A DNA stretch of 64,000 nt from Candidatus Melainabacteria bacterium (GCA_003258725.1 QHMG01000013.1:1-64000); one strand, 5' to 3'; numbered from the stretch's first letter, positions 1 to 8,779 are shown. Notes: generated by a model from the sequence alone, not told the origin. A program made the numbers and translations.

Positions 1-75
1 ATTACTACTGAATTAGAATCTGTTTCTTCTGTAATCAAAAAGAACTCTGAAGATTCTTTCAAAACTTTCGCTTAA
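1..75 (+). CDS. 3' end of a protein with the same C-terminal signature as the sigma-28-driven protein at 45034 (partial)
   Basis: Only the last 24 codons lie in the window, read in frame from base 1 to the TAA at 73-75. The tail reads ELESVSSVIKK then NSEDSFKTFA. It aligns without gaps to the C-terminus of the 567-aa protein at 45034 (EYNSIKSIIDN, HTQKDFSYFS): Glu, two Ser, an Ile and two Phe are identical and the Val/Ile positions are conservative. I infer a paralogue of that protein. It converges on the flagellar operon and shares its terminator. The function and N-terminus cannot be seen. Confidence 0.6.
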   Translation: MTTELESVSSVIKKNSEDSFKTFA

Positions 76-76
76 T

Positions 77-115
77 AAAAAAAGAAACTTGGTTAACCAA
101 GTTTCTTTTTTTATA
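77..115. terminator. Bidirectional intrinsic terminator
   Basis: A perfect 12-bp stem (81-92 with 97-108, loop TTAA) is flanked by an A-run on the left and a T-run on the right. It can therefore end both the plus-strand gene finishing at 75 and the minus-strand flagellar operon whose last gene stops at 125. Confidence 0.85.
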
Positions 116-124
116 TAAAACTTA

Positions 125-1129
125 TTAAATATAGTTCAACAATGATACGTCCATTGTTTGTGAAAACATTTGATACGATGCTTGAAGTGATTGATATGTT
201 GAATACCAATCAGAAACAGCGCTTGGCAAGTCTGTATCTTCTAAATCTGAACGTAATTGTTTCAAACTAATTGTATCATTTGTGTAAGTATTTTGAATAT
301 CTTCAAATTCTTTACCCAATGCACCTGTCTTTGTCCTTGCTGCTGAAACTTGTGACATGCTTTCATCTAAGCTATCCAAAGTTGCCCTAACGGCATCTTC
401 ATCTACAGGATCGTTTTGTAATGCGGCTTTTAATTCGTACAACGCTTTAAATGCACCTGAGCTATTGGCATCATCAATTGTAACGTTTCCGTCTGCGTCT
501 GTTGTAAATTTAACTTGTCCAAAAACTTCTTTGCCTATAAAGTTAATTTGCTCTTTCTTTTCGTCACTTATAACGTCTGGTAACTCGTTTTTAGCTTGAC
601 CTACAAGTGTATATCTTCCGCCGTCATTACCAGCATAAACTAAACCTGCATTATCGGCTGTAGCATCATCTGTTTCCACCAACGAATAAGGTTCTGTTGT
701 TGTATTTGTACCTGCAAATATGTATTTGCCATCATATTGTGTATTAGCCATTCTTGTTATATTATTGATAATTGCGTCTAATTGTTGGCGGTAAGCATTC
801 ATTTGTTCTTCACCACTTGTACCGTTTGCAACTGTCATAGCCAAATCGTAAGCATCTTGCAATTTTTCATTAATAGCACCTAAAGTATTGTCCGTTTGAG
901 TTAGCTCATTATCCGCTAATTGCAAGTTTTTCATATAAGTTTCAATGTCTGCAAGTTGCGCATTTGCCTTAATAATTCCCTTTGCAGCAACAGCATCATC
1001 AGTCACAGATGTAACCCTTTTACCTGATGTAATTTGTTGAGAAAGTTTATTAAATTTTGATTGAGTATTGTGTACTTGCTTTGCAAATGATGTATTAAAT
1101 TGATATGTTGAAACTCTTCCAATTGCCAT
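125..1129 (-). CDS. flgL: Flagellar hook-associated protein FlgL (HAP3)
   Basis: A 334-aa protein that would form the junction between hook and flagellin filament outside the cell. The N-terminus (GRVSTYQFNTSF, LSQQITSGKRV) and the C-terminal helix (TYQSLQASYQMF) show the paired terminal coiled-coil regions of flagellin/HAP3 proteins, and the segment ANTQYDGKYIFAGT is typical of FlgL. There is no signal peptide, as expected for a substrate of the flagellar export apparatus. It is the last gene of the minus-strand operon, 55 bases after flgK, and runs into the terminator at 81-108. Confidence 0.93.
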   Translation of the reverse strand: MAIGRVSTYQFNTSFAKQVHNTQSKFNKLSQQITSGKRVTSVTDDAVAAKGIIKANAQLADIETYMKNLQLADNELTQTDNTLGAINEKLQDAYDLAMTVANGTSGEEQMNAYRQQLDAIINNITRMANTQYDGKYIFAGTNTTTEPYSLVETDDATADNAGLVYAGNDGGRYTLVGQAKNELPDVISDEKKEQINFIGKEVFGQVKFTTDADGNVTIDDANSSGAFKALYELKAALQNDPVDEDAVRATLDSLDESMSQVSAARTKTGALGKEFEDIQNTYTNDTISLKQLRSDLEDTDLPSAVSDWYSTYQSLQASYQMFSQTMDVSLLNYI

Positions 1130-1184
1130 AATGTAATCCTCACTATTTAATGCTTACAAATCCGTTTGTTTGCTTTTGTTTAGG

Positions 1185-2672
1185 TTATTTACCCAGATTT
1201 ACGAGGGTATCAAACACCTCAACGCAAGTTGAAAACATTCTTGCGCTTGCGTTATAACCTTGTTGATAAATAATCATATTTGACAATTCTTCATCAAGGT
1301 TAACCCCTGTTTCTGAAAGTATTTGATTATTAATACTGTCTACGATTGAGCCTTGCGCATCTGCTTGTTTTTGCAAATCATCAGCTGATAATGCCGCCTT
1401 TGTACCCATTGCGATTAAGAAATCTTGCATTGACAAACCGTCTAAATCAGTTAATTTTGCACTCTTTGCGTTAAAGAAGAATAAAGCGTTATCGCCATTA
1501 CCAACAGCTTTTTCCCAATTAACTGCAGAGGTATCAAGTCTTGCAGCTGCAACTAAGTCAGGGTTGTTATAAACATCGTTATTAATTTTGATATCGCCTG
1601 CGGTTGTACCCTCAAACAAGGCTGGTGGATTTTTAACCAATACATCATTTTGTCTATCGTAGTAGCATGCCTGTTCATTACCGTTAACGTATTGTTGAAT
1701 ACCGTTCATTTGGTCAGCAAAGGCTTTTGCTAATCTATTCAAGTCTGATTGAGCAGTTGTCAAGGTTTCTAAACCTGAAATAACACCGCCGATTGAACCG
1801 CTTGTAAAGTCTTTTGTAACATCTTTTACTCGTTTTGTTTCAACATCAATAGCTTGAATTCTTGGGTTAATACTACCGTTTGCATCTGTAACCGTTGAGT
1901 ATTCTAATTTTCCAACAACTTTTACACCGCTTACAAGTTCTGCATTACCGATTGAAACATTTGCAGTTCCTGTTTCTGTAATTTTTACATCAACATTAGC
2001 TAGGCTTGAAATTTCTGATAAAACTTGGTCACGTTGAGATTGCAAGTTTGTATCATCTGGAGTTCTTGACAATTGCAAGTTGATATTAGCTAATTTTTCC
2101 AATTGAGAGTTTAATTTGCTAACATCTGTTCCAACTTGTGAAGCTTGTGCTGAACCATCTGAACCGTCACCAATTACACTTGTTGCATAATTTTTCAACG
2201 AAGTATCAAGGGCGTTAAATTTGTTTGCTACGGCTTTTGCTTTTGCAACAAAATTAACTCTCATACTATAATCTGTTGGGTTTTGATATAAAGAGTTTGC
2301 AGCTTCATAAAAAGCGTTCAAAGAATCACCCAAAGCTGAATCTTGCAATTCATCAAGCAAGCCTGCAACACCTGCAGCAATATCTGCACCAGTTTGCAAG
2401 CCTTCATATATAGAATTTTGTTTTCTAAAATAATCGTTCAAATAATCATTTGACGCTGTTTTAATGCCGTCAATTTTAACCCCTGCAAGAGAGGCTATTT
2501 GACCACTTACAGAGTTGTCATACAAAGGGGTTCTCATTTCAGCAAAATGAACTTGCTGACGACGATAGCCTTCAGTATTTATGTTCGCAATATTGTGAGA
2601 AACCACATTCAATGCGGCTTGGTGTGCGTTAAGCCCTGTTAGGGCAATATTCATAGCTTTGTTAATGGTCAT
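1185..2672 (-). CDS. flgK: Flagellar hook-associated protein FlgK (HAP1)
   Basis: A 495-aa hook-filament junction protein. The N-terminal rod/hook motif (LNVVSHNIANINTEGYRRQ) lies at about residues 21-40, and the C-terminal helix (SNMIIYQQGYNASARMFS, then VFDTLVNLGK) is the usual HAP1 ending. The length is close to typical FlgK. It sits between the FlgN-like chaperone gene (14 bases upstream) and flgL. That order supports the assignment, because FlgN is the export chaperone of FlgK and FlgL. Confidence 0.95.
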   Translation of the reverse strand: MTINKAMNIALTGLNAHQAALNVVSHNIANINTEGYRRQQVHFAEMRTPLYDNSVSGQIASLAGVKIDGIKTASNDYLNDYFRKQNSIYEGLQTGADIAAGVAGLLDELQDSALGDSLNAFYEAANSLYQNPTDYSMRVNFVAKAKAVANKFNALDTSLKNYATSVIGDGSDGSAQASQVGTDVSKLNSQLEKLANINLQLSRTPDDTNLQSQRDQVLSEISSLANVDVKITETGTANVSIGNAELVSGVKVVGKLEYSTVTDANGSINPRIQAIDVETKRVKDVTKDFTSGSIGGVISGLETLTTAQSDLNRLAKAFADQMNGIQQYVNGNEQACYYDRQNDVLVKNPPALFEGTTAGDIKINNDVYNNPDLVAAARLDTSAVNWEKAVGNGDNALFFFNAKSAKLTDLDGLSMQDFLIAMGTKAALSADDLQKQADAQGSIVDSINNQILSETGVNLDEELSNMIIYQQGYNASARMFSTCVEVFDTLVNLGK

Positions 2673-2686
2673 CTTAAAACTCCTTT

Positions 2687-3190
2687 TTAAGCGTCTTCCA
2701 CTATGGAACTTATGCTTAGTTCACTTGTGTCTACATTTTTTCCGTGCATGTCGTAATTATCCGTTTGCGGCGTTGCTGCACTTATTATGATATCTAATAA
2801 TTTGTCTGACATTACTAGACCATGCTTTATTAATTCCACATTTGTCTTTTCTACTAACGCCATTTCCTCTGCAACTTCATTTATCTTAACCTTTTGTTCT
2901 GATAATTTTTTCTCAAATTGTGGACATTCCTTTTGTGCTAGCTCAATTAACGTACTTATTTTTGTTGAAGAAATTTCGTTTTCGTTACAAAATTCTTCTC
3001 GTTTTGCATTTACTTTTTTTACTGTATTAACTTGAGCCAAAATTTTTTCATCTACTATTCTTAGCAACTCACTATTTTTAGGAGTTAGCAAAACTTTTTT
3101 CTTTTCTTTATATAATTCCAACAGTTCTTCATACACAGAAATTGTATTATCTAGCATTTGAGATACTGTTTCATAAAATTGTTCATTCAT
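2687..3190 (-). CDS. flgN: FlgN-like flagellar export chaperone
   Basis: A 167-aa, helix-rich, charged protein with long predicted coiled-coil stretches (ELLELYKEKKKVLL, ILAQVNTVKKVNAKREEF) and no signal peptide or membrane segment. FlgN proteins are about 140-170 aa, poorly conserved, and hold FlgK/FlgL ready for export. The call rests on size, helical character and position directly before flgK. It could be another flagellar helical protein, but the position makes FlgN much the most likely. Confidence 0.75.
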   Translation of the reverse strand: MNEQFYETVSQMLDNTISVYEELLELYKEKKKVLLTPKNSELLRIVDEKILAQVNTVKKVNAKREEFCNENEISSTKISTLIELAQKECPQFEKKLSEQKVKINEVAEEMALVEKTNVELIKHGLVMSDKLLDIIISAATPQTDNYDMHGKNVDTSELSISSIVEDA

Positions 3191-3211
3191 TCTCTTATTT
3201 CCTCTTGTCTA

Positions 3212-3496
3212 TTAAACTGAGAAATCTGCAATTACGCTTCTGCCATAAGTTAAACCGTATTTAATATCTTCATCTGAAAGGTTTGTTTCGCCTACGCTTT
3301 TTGCTATATCCTTGATTTCGTTAATATTTTGATGTCTTAAGATTACATCATTATCTTTTAAGTCTACACCGCTTGGAGTGTTGTCTTGTTGTTGTTTTTG
3401 ACCTTGTTCTAATGCTTGTTGAGCTACTCTGAAGGCATTTGCTGCTGTAAATGCGTGTACTTGGTTTGATGCTCCTGATGAAATTCCGTTTAACAT
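3212..3496 (-). CDS. Small protein in the flgM position (possible anti-sigma-28)
   Basis: A 94-aa soluble protein with a Gln-rich middle (QALEQGQKQQQDN) and a conserved-looking C-terminal half (INEIKDIAKSV, LSDEDIKYGLTYG). It lies between flgJ and flgN, where flgM is common. FlgM proteins are about 90-100 aa with a disordered N-terminus and helical C-terminus, which fits the shape. I do not see the usual FlgM C-terminal consensus, so a different small flagellar protein remains possible. A perfect sigma-28 promoter at 44972-44998 shows that FliA, and so probably an anti-FliA, exists in this organism. Confidence 0.45.
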   Translation of the reverse strand: MLNGISSGASNQVHAFTAANAFRVAQQALEQGQKQQQDNTPSGVDLKDNDVILRHQNINEIKDIAKSVGETNLSDEDIKYGLTYGRSVIADFSV

Positions 3497-3519
3497 ATCT
3501 TTTTATCCCTTTTCTCTAA

Positions 3520-3867
3520 TTAATCTTGTACGTATCTTTCCATTTGTTTGTAAATTTGGCTTGCTATGCCGATTGATGTGTGTGGACTCTTTGTTAGTTG
3601 CCTACTTACCTCTTGGTAAACATGATTTTTGAAAGTATCTACGTATCTTGATTCTTCTCCTAGCAATCCGCCTTCTCTGTCGACTGTTTTGTCCATGGTT
3701 TGCATCATTTTTGTAAGAAACATTGTTTCAAATTCTTCACCAACCTTTTTTAATTGAGCCTTCTGATTGCCTGCGCCTTTGATATTATTCAAATTATATT
3801 GGTCATTGTTGATAAGCCCTGTATTATTTAAAACATTTGTTGAAATTGCGTTTATTGAATTATCCAT
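3520..3867 (-). CDS. flgJ: FlgJ-type rod-binding protein (rod-capping domain only)
   Basis: A 115-aa protein matching only the N-terminal rod-binding domain of FlgJ: KVGEEFETMFLTKMMQTMDKT, then GEESRYVDTFKNHVYQEVSRQL. In enterobacteria this domain is fused to a peptidoglycan hydrolase. Here the hydrolase is absent, and a separate SLT-type transglycosylase opens the same operon at 8602. It would cap the growing rod in the periplasm. Neighbours are flgI (upstream in transcription) and the small ORF at 3212. Confidence 0.88.
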   Translation of the reverse strand: MDNSINAISTNVLNNTGLINNDQYNLNNIKGAGNQKAQLKKVGEEFETMFLTKMMQTMDKTVDREGGLLGEESRYVDTFKNHVYQEVSRQLTKSPHTSIGIASQIYKQMERYVQD

Positions 3868-3892
3868 TTTATTTTACCCACCCTTTTTATTT

Positions 3893-4990
3893 CTAAATTA
3901 CCTGTAAATCAGCTTGCAAACTTCCTGCTTTCTTCAAGGCTTGAAGAATACTGATTATATCAACAGGAGTAACACCAATTGAATTTAAAGCATTTACCAA
4001 GTCGTTCAAGTTGCTGTTACCGTTCATCTTAACCACACTGCCTGCGCCCTTGTCAACACCAATTGTTGAATTTGAAAAGCCTACTGATGAACCTTGCGCA
4101 AATGAATTTGGTTGAGATACATCGTTTGTTGTTGAAACTGTTACTGTAATATTGCCATGTGCCACCGCTGCTGGTAATAATTTTACTTGAGAGCCAATTA
4201 CGACAGTTCCTGTTCTTTCGTTTACCACAACCTTAGCTCTTTCAGCTGTTGGACTTACTTGCAAGTTTTCTAATATTGACAAAAATGTAACTCTATCGTT
4301 TAAAAATCTTGATGGAATAGTTACTTGAACTGAACTTCCGTCAATGGCTTTTGCCGGTGCAACTTGTGAAATTGCTTGAGCAACTCTTGAAACCATTGTG
4401 TAATCTGAATGGTCTAGAGATAAAGTTACAGAACTTGCATCTCCGATTTCTGTATCAATATCACGTTCCATAATCGCACCACCTGGTATACGACCTGTTG
4501 AAGTGATTGCCGTTCTTGTCATGCTACCACCACTTCTTGCGTTTACACCACCTACTGAAATTGGACCTTGTGCTACTGCAACTGCTTCGCCGTTTGGTGC
4601 TTTCAAGATTGTTTGAACCAAAACACCGCCTTCTAAACTCTTAGCATCTGCTAGTGTTGATACTGTAACATCAATTTGATCGCCATTTTTTGCAAATGGT
4701 GGAACTGTTGCTGTAACAATTACCGCTGCTGAAGAACCTTTTTGAATATAGTTTTCTTGCTCAATAATTGTACCCAAGTTCATCAATAGTAATTTGTTTG
4801 TCAACTGAGTTGAACGAGAATTGTCACCTGTACCAGGTAAGCCTACAACAATACCGTAACCTACGATTTGGTTGTTTCTAACACCTTTTACATGTGTGAT
4901 GTCGCCGATTTTTACTGTTGCAGCTTGCGCTTGCATTGGCACTATCATTGTCATCATTATAGATACTATTGTTGCAATTAATTTTTTCAT
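3893..4990 (-). CDS. flgI: Flagellar P-ring protein FlgI
   Basis: A 365-aa periplasmic protein forming the peptidoglycan-level bushing of the basal body. A Sec signal peptide occupies roughly residues 1-23 (hydrophobic IATIVSIMMTMIVPM, then AQA). Hallmark FlgI motifs follow: VRNNQIVGYGIVVGLPGTGD, then SGGSMTRTAITSTGRIPGGA and NERTGTVVIGSQVKLLP. Its presence shows a Gram-negative-type flagellum. flgH lies 19 bases upstream in the transcript. Confidence 0.96.
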   Translation of the reverse strand: MKKLIATIVSIMMTMIVPMQAQAATVKIGDITHVKGVRNNQIVGYGIVVGLPGTGDNSRSTQLTNKLLLMNLGTIIEQENYIQKGSSAAVIVTATVPPFAKNGDQIDVTVSTLADAKSLEGGVLVQTILKAPNGEAVAVAQGPISVGGVNARSGGSMTRTAITSTGRIPGGAIMERDIDTEIGDASSVTLSLDHSDYTMVSRVAQAISQVAPAKAIDGSSVQVTIPSRFLNDRVTFLSILENLQVSPTAERAKVVVNERTGTVVIGSQVKLLPAAVAHGNITVTVSTTNDVSQPNSFAQGSSVGFSNSTIGVDKGAGSVVKMNGNSNLNDLVNALNSIGVTPVDIISILQALKKAGSLQADLQVI

Positions 4991-5009
4991 TTTCCCTTTG
5001 TCCCTAATA

Positions 5010-5633
5010 TTAGAATAAGTATTTGATTACTCTATTGATTACGCCTTCGTTTTGACCTCTTGATAATGAACCTCTGCCAGAAAGTGCAAATTGTAAATTA
5101 GCTACTTTTGTTGAAGAAATTTGACCGTTTTGATCTATCCATCTTGGGTCTACAACGCCTGTTACAATTAAATCAACTCTTTCATTATTATTTACTAAAG
5201 TCTTTTTACCTTGTACCATCATATTTCCGTTTGATAACATTTGAACAACTTGAGTTGAAATTGTATCACCAAAAGCTAAGTTTCTTGTTGTGTTTGCTGA
5301 ATTTTCAACTGTATTTTGACCGCCGAAGTTATTTGCTGGGTCAATTTTGTAGAAAGGAAGCCAATTTTTAATGTATGTTGTAAAGTTATCTACTGTGTTT
5401 GAAGATTTGTCTGAATTATAAGCCATTGTATCTGTTGTACGTAGACTTTCTTCAATCTTGATAGAAATTAAATCACCAATGCCCATTGCTCTTACACCTG
5501 CAAATAACGATTTTGGTGATGCGTTATAGTTTTGAGAGGTGCTTAATGCAAATAACGATTCAGCCTGTGCGTTGTTGTACAAGCTCATTGTTGCTACGAT
5601 TGCGATTATTGCTATTAATAACTTTCTTACCAT
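5010..5633 (-). CDS. flgH: Flagellar L-ring protein FlgH, without a lipobox
   Basis: A 207-aa outer-membrane ring protein. Recognisable FlgH motifs include MGIGDLISIKIEES, NGNMMVQGKKTLVNNNE and VTGVVDPRWIDQNGQISSTK. The N-terminus is a Sec signal peptide ending in AQA-ESLF. FlgH is normally a lipoprotein with Cys at the mature +1 position; this protein contains no cysteine, so it must be held in the outer membrane in another way. It lies between flgA and flgI, the usual order. Confidence 0.94.
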   Translation of the reverse strand: MVRKLLIAIIAIVATMSLYNNAQAESLFALSTSQNYNASPKSLFAGVRAMGIGDLISIKIEESLRTTDTMAYNSDKSSNTVDNFTTYIKNWLPFYKIDPANNFGGQNTVENSANTTRNLAFGDTISTQVVQMLSNGNMMVQGKKTLVNNNERVDLIVTGVVDPRWIDQNGQISSTKVANLQFALSGRGSLSRGQNEGVINRVIKYLF

Positions 5634-5659
5634 TTCCTTTATTTCCCCATTTTATTTTT

Positions 5660-6367
5660 TTATATATTAATTAAAACTTTGTTTTCGCCGATTACTCTGC
5701 CTCGATAAGTCCTTTTGTATGTTTGATTTTGGATATTTACGTAATCTCCAATCATTCCCTCGCCCATGGATTTTCCGTTTATCCTTATCAGAACTCCGTT
5801 ACTATTGAAATAGGCTTGTACATCTGAATTTCTTTCTACATCGGGCTTTATCTTTACGAACCTTCTGTCTATTATTTCACCTTCTCTGAACCATTTCTTA
5901 CTTACCATTTGTTTTTTGTTCAACATATCTGGAGTTAAGATATTATCTAGTTGAAGTGAAACCTCCATTCTTCTCGGTCCGACATTCGCACTTGTTAAAA
6001 GTGAATCTCTTTCGATTTGATTTCTTGCACAAAGTACATCTTTGTAAGCTAAGGTTCTAACTGATACGATGAATTCTTTTGCAAGTTTTCCATTTGAGTA
6101 GATAAATACTTTTTTTATATCTCTCGGTGCAAATTTATCGAAATTTGAAGTTACAACAAATTTTAATTTTCCATCAGGTACATACATTGTTGAAAATGGC
6201 ATATTCGCAATTATTACTTCCAAGTCTGCATCTGTGTATCTTTTGTTTTGTTGGATAATTTGTTTTTTAATTTCTTCTCTTACATAAGAGTCGCTAAGAG
6301 TGGCAGCACACGCAAAGTTTGCTGTTGTCATTAGAGCTATTAATGTTGTTAAAAGAAGTTTTTTCAA
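5660..6367 (-). CDS. flgA: Flagellar P-ring chaperone FlgA
   Basis: A 235-aa secreted protein with a signal peptide at about residues 1-21 (LLLTTLIALMTTANFACA). The C-terminal SAF-like domain carries the FlgA features: REGEIIDRRFVKIKP, then NSNGVLIRINGKSMGEG and YVNIQNQTYKRTYRGRVIG. FlgA assists FlgI assembly in the periplasm. It lies directly between flgG and flgH/flgI. Confidence 0.9.
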   Translation of the reverse strand: MKKLLLTTLIALMTTANFACAATLSDSYVREEIKKQIIQQNKRYTDADLEVIIANMPFSTMYVPDGKLKFVVTSNFDKFAPRDIKKVFIYSNGKLAKEFIVSVRTLAYKDVLCARNQIERDSLLTSANVGPRRMEVSLQLDNILTPDMLNKKQMVSKKWFREGEIIDRRFVKIKPDVERNSDVQAYFNSNGVLIRINGKSMGEGMIGDYVNIQNQTYKRTYRGRVIGENKVLINI

Positions 6368-6377
6368 TTTAATTATC

Positions 6378-7163
6378 CTATGTTAAATTGTTTGTCATTT
6401 GTAAAATGTCGCTTGAAGATTTAATAATCTTTGAGTTAGATTCAAAGGCTCTTTCTGCTTTAATCAATCCGATAAGTTCGTCTACGATTTGAACATTTGA
6501 ACCTTCTAAGAAGCCTTGTTCCAATAATCCCATACCATTTTGTCCTGGAGTACCTTGAACGGCGTTACCTGATGCTGAAGTTTCTTGGTATAAGTTGTGA
6601 CCGATTGATAACAAACCTGCTGGGTTTTGAAATCTTACTAATTGGAATTGACCAATTTGATTTGCTGCTGTATTGTTACCTGTAAGAACAGTTACATTAC
6701 CGTCTTGAGAAATTGTAATTTCTTTTGTATCAGCTGGGAATGTCATTGCAGGTTGTACCAACAAACCGTCATTTGTACAAAGCTGACCCAAAGCGTCAAT
6801 TTGGAAACAACCATCTCTTGTATAAGCCAATGTACCGTCTTCCTTCATTACTTGGAAGAAACCTTCACCCTCAATCATTACATCTAGGTTTCTGTCAGTA
6901 TTTACTGCGATACCTTTTGTGAAGATTCTTGTTGTTGCAGCTGTTTTTACACCTAAGCCGATTTCAATACCAACTGGTTGATATGTACCTTGATTTAACA
7001 TTGCACCTGGTTGTCTTGCGGCTTGGCTTAACAAGTCTTGAAACTCTAAACGAACTTTTTTAAAGCCCGTTGTGTTTACGTTCGCTACGTTATTCGCAAT
7101 TACATCTAAGTAATTTTGTTGAGCTATCATGCCTGTTGCTGCTGTTGTTAATGATCTTAACAT
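6378..7163 (-). CDS. flgG: Flagellar distal rod protein FlgG
   Basis: A 261-aa protein, the standard FlgG length. The N-terminal rod motif (YLDVIANNVANVNTTGFKK) and C-terminal motif (GFLEGSNVQIVDELIGLI, then ERAFESNSKIIKSSSDIL) are textbook, and GEGFFQVMKEDGTLAYTRDG is the central signature. It forms the distal rod of the flagellar shaft. It is the second rod-type gene of the operon, 48 bases after the flgF-like gene. Confidence 0.96.
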   Translation of the reverse strand: MLRSLTTAATGMIAQQNYLDVIANNVANVNTTGFKKVRLEFQDLLSQAARQPGAMLNQGTYQPVGIEIGLGVKTAATTRIFTKGIAVNTDRNLDVMIEGEGFFQVMKEDGTLAYTRDGCFQIDALGQLCTNDGLLVQPAMTFPADTKEITISQDGNVTVLTGNNTAANQIGQFQLVRFQNPAGLLSIGHNLYQETSASGNAVQGTPGQNGMGLLEQGFLEGSNVQIVDELIGLIKAERAFESNSKIIKSSSDILQMTNNLT

Positions 7164-7211
7164 TTTTGTTTATTCCTTTTCCTAATTATTTTTCTTTTTT
7201 AATTTATTTTG

Positions 7212-8024
7212 TTATGCTTTCAATCTGCCTACGTTGATTGCTTGTGATAACATTTGTCCGCTTGTCTTAACGTGTTTTTGAAGTGATTCATAATTTCTTG
7301 TTGTATTGATTGTGTTAATCATTTCTTTAATTACGTTTGAGTTTGACATTTCCAACATTCCTTGTTGTACGGAGAACTTTTCTGCTCTTAGCGGTGGATT
7401 GTTGTCGTTATCTCTTGATATAAACTTTGAACCACCTATGTTAAATAACCCCAATTCCTTGTCTTGAAAGTCGTATATTCCGAGAGTTTGAAGTAGAACC
7501 TTTTTGTCCTTGTCATTGATTTCAAGATTACCTCTTTCACTTACCGTAATTTTAGTTATATCATTGAAACCTAATTCTCTAAAGTTGATTTGAATTCGTC
7601 TATCTTCTTGGTCTAGAACATAATCGCCTTCTTTTGTTTTTAAGAATGATGAGTTATCAATAAAAAATTGTCCGTCTCTTGTGTAACTCATATCTCCTGT
7701 TGGAGATTGGATTTTGAAGAAGCCATCGCCTTCAATCGCTAAATCCATTGGGTTGTCTGTTCTTTGCAAAGCACCTTGTGAAAAATCATAATGCACTCTG
7801 TTTGTTTCTGAACCCATACTCAAGGTTCCTATATTTCTTGTGTTTCCACAAAGTAAAGTTCCTGAGTTTTCTACAACTTTTGCGTCATATATATTTTTAA
7901 ATGTTAATTCTGTTTTCTTATAACCAGCAGTATTAACATTTGAAAGGTTCATTGCTGTATTATCTAACTGTTCGGTTAAAGCAATCATACCTTTTGAAGC
8001 TGATTCAAAACTTCTAACTAACAT
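7212..8024 (-). CDS. flgF: Flagellar proximal rod protein, FlgF-like
   Basis: A 270-aa rod/hook family protein with MIALTEQLDNTAMNLSNVNT near the N-terminus, GDGFFKIQSPTGDMSYTRDG in the middle and MSNSNVIKEMINTINTTRNY at the C-terminus. It is more divergent than the adjacent FlgG and precedes it, so FlgF is the natural call; a second FlgG-type protein cannot be excluded. Its ATG overlaps the transglycosylase stop by one base (TAATG), which implies translational coupling. Confidence 0.85.
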   Translation of the reverse strand: MLVRSFESASKGMIALTEQLDNTAMNLSNVNTAGYKKTELTFKNIYDAKVVENSGTLLCGNTRNIGTLSMGSETNRVHYDFSQGALQRTDNPMDLAIEGDGFFKIQSPTGDMSYTRDGQFFIDNSSFLKTKEGDYVLDQEDRRIQINFRELGFNDITKITVSERGNLEINDKDKKVLLQTLGIYDFQDKELGLFNIGGSKFISRDNDNNPPLRAEKFSVQQGMLEMSNSNVIKEMINTINTTRNYESLQKHVKTSGQMLSQAINVGRLKA

Positions 8025-8602
8025 TAATTGCTTCCTCCCTTATAGTTATCGTAAGTTTTCATTATGTTTTTTACATAATTTTGAGTTTCTTTGTATGGAG
8101 GAACTCCACCATATTTCTTTACAGCGTTAGGACCTGCGTTGTATGCTGCAAGTGCTAGCTCCTTGTTGTTATCAAATCTGTCCATCAAACCTTTTAAGTA
8201 TTTTGTACCACCTGCAATGTTTTGTTCTGCATCGTAAGCGTTTGTAACACCCAAGCCTTGTGCTGTTGCTGGCATTAATTGCATTAAGCCCATTGCACCG
8301 CATTTTGAAGTTGCGTTCACATTAAAGCCAGATTCGTGTCTAACAACTGATTTTACGAAATCCTTGTCCAAACCGTTTTTTGCTGAATATTGTTCAATCA
8401 AGTTGTCAATTTCAGAATTTGGAACTCTTTCGCCTTTAGTGTGTCCAGATTTAACATCTTCAACTTTTTTGTCTAAAATCTTTTGAAAATCTGCATCAGT
8501 CTTTGGCGCATCAACAGTAAGCATTGTTTGTTGCGAAAGTGATGCGAATTGTCTTTCAATCGCATTTATACGTTGTAATGTCATTTGTAGACTTGCTACC
8601 AC
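8024..8602 (-). CDS. SLT-type lytic transglycosylase, first gene of the flagellar operon
   Basis: A 192-aa protein whose C-terminal two-thirds is a goose-lysozyme-like SLT domain: VVRHESGFNVNATS with the catalytic Glu, GAMGLMQLMPATA, then ALAAYNAGPNAV. It cleaves peptidoglycan so that the rod can cross the wall, the job of the C-terminal half of FlgJ elsewhere. No Sec signal peptide is seen, so export may use the flagellar route. The longest start is GTG at 8602; an ATG six codons later (8584) is an alternative and neither has a strong ribosome site. Confidence 0.88.
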   Translation of the reverse strand: MVASLQMTLQRINAIERQFASLSQQTMLTVDAPKTDADFQKILDKKVEDVKSGHTKGERVPNSEIDNLIEQYSAKNGLDKDFVKSVVRHESGFNVNATSKCGAMGLMQLMPATAQGLGVTNAYDAEQNIAGGTKYLKGLMDRFDNNKELALAAYNAGPNAVKKYGGVPPYKETQNYVKNIMKTYDNYKGGSN

Positions 8603-8779
8603 TTACCTATTTCTCCACCACAAAAAGTGCACACTACACTTTTTTCTTTTATTTCACACATCTAATTTACACTATATATATTAGAGTTGACATCAACCCT
8701 TTGATTGATTTTCGTATTTTCATATAGACCATTGGATCAATATTTGAAAAATAGGTATAATTTAACAAATTTTAAAGGG

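Noticed and set aside
640..660. Minus-strand GCCGATAA inside flgL as a sigma-28 box
   Set aside because: It is inside coding sequence with no TAAA at 15 bases and no gene placed to use it.
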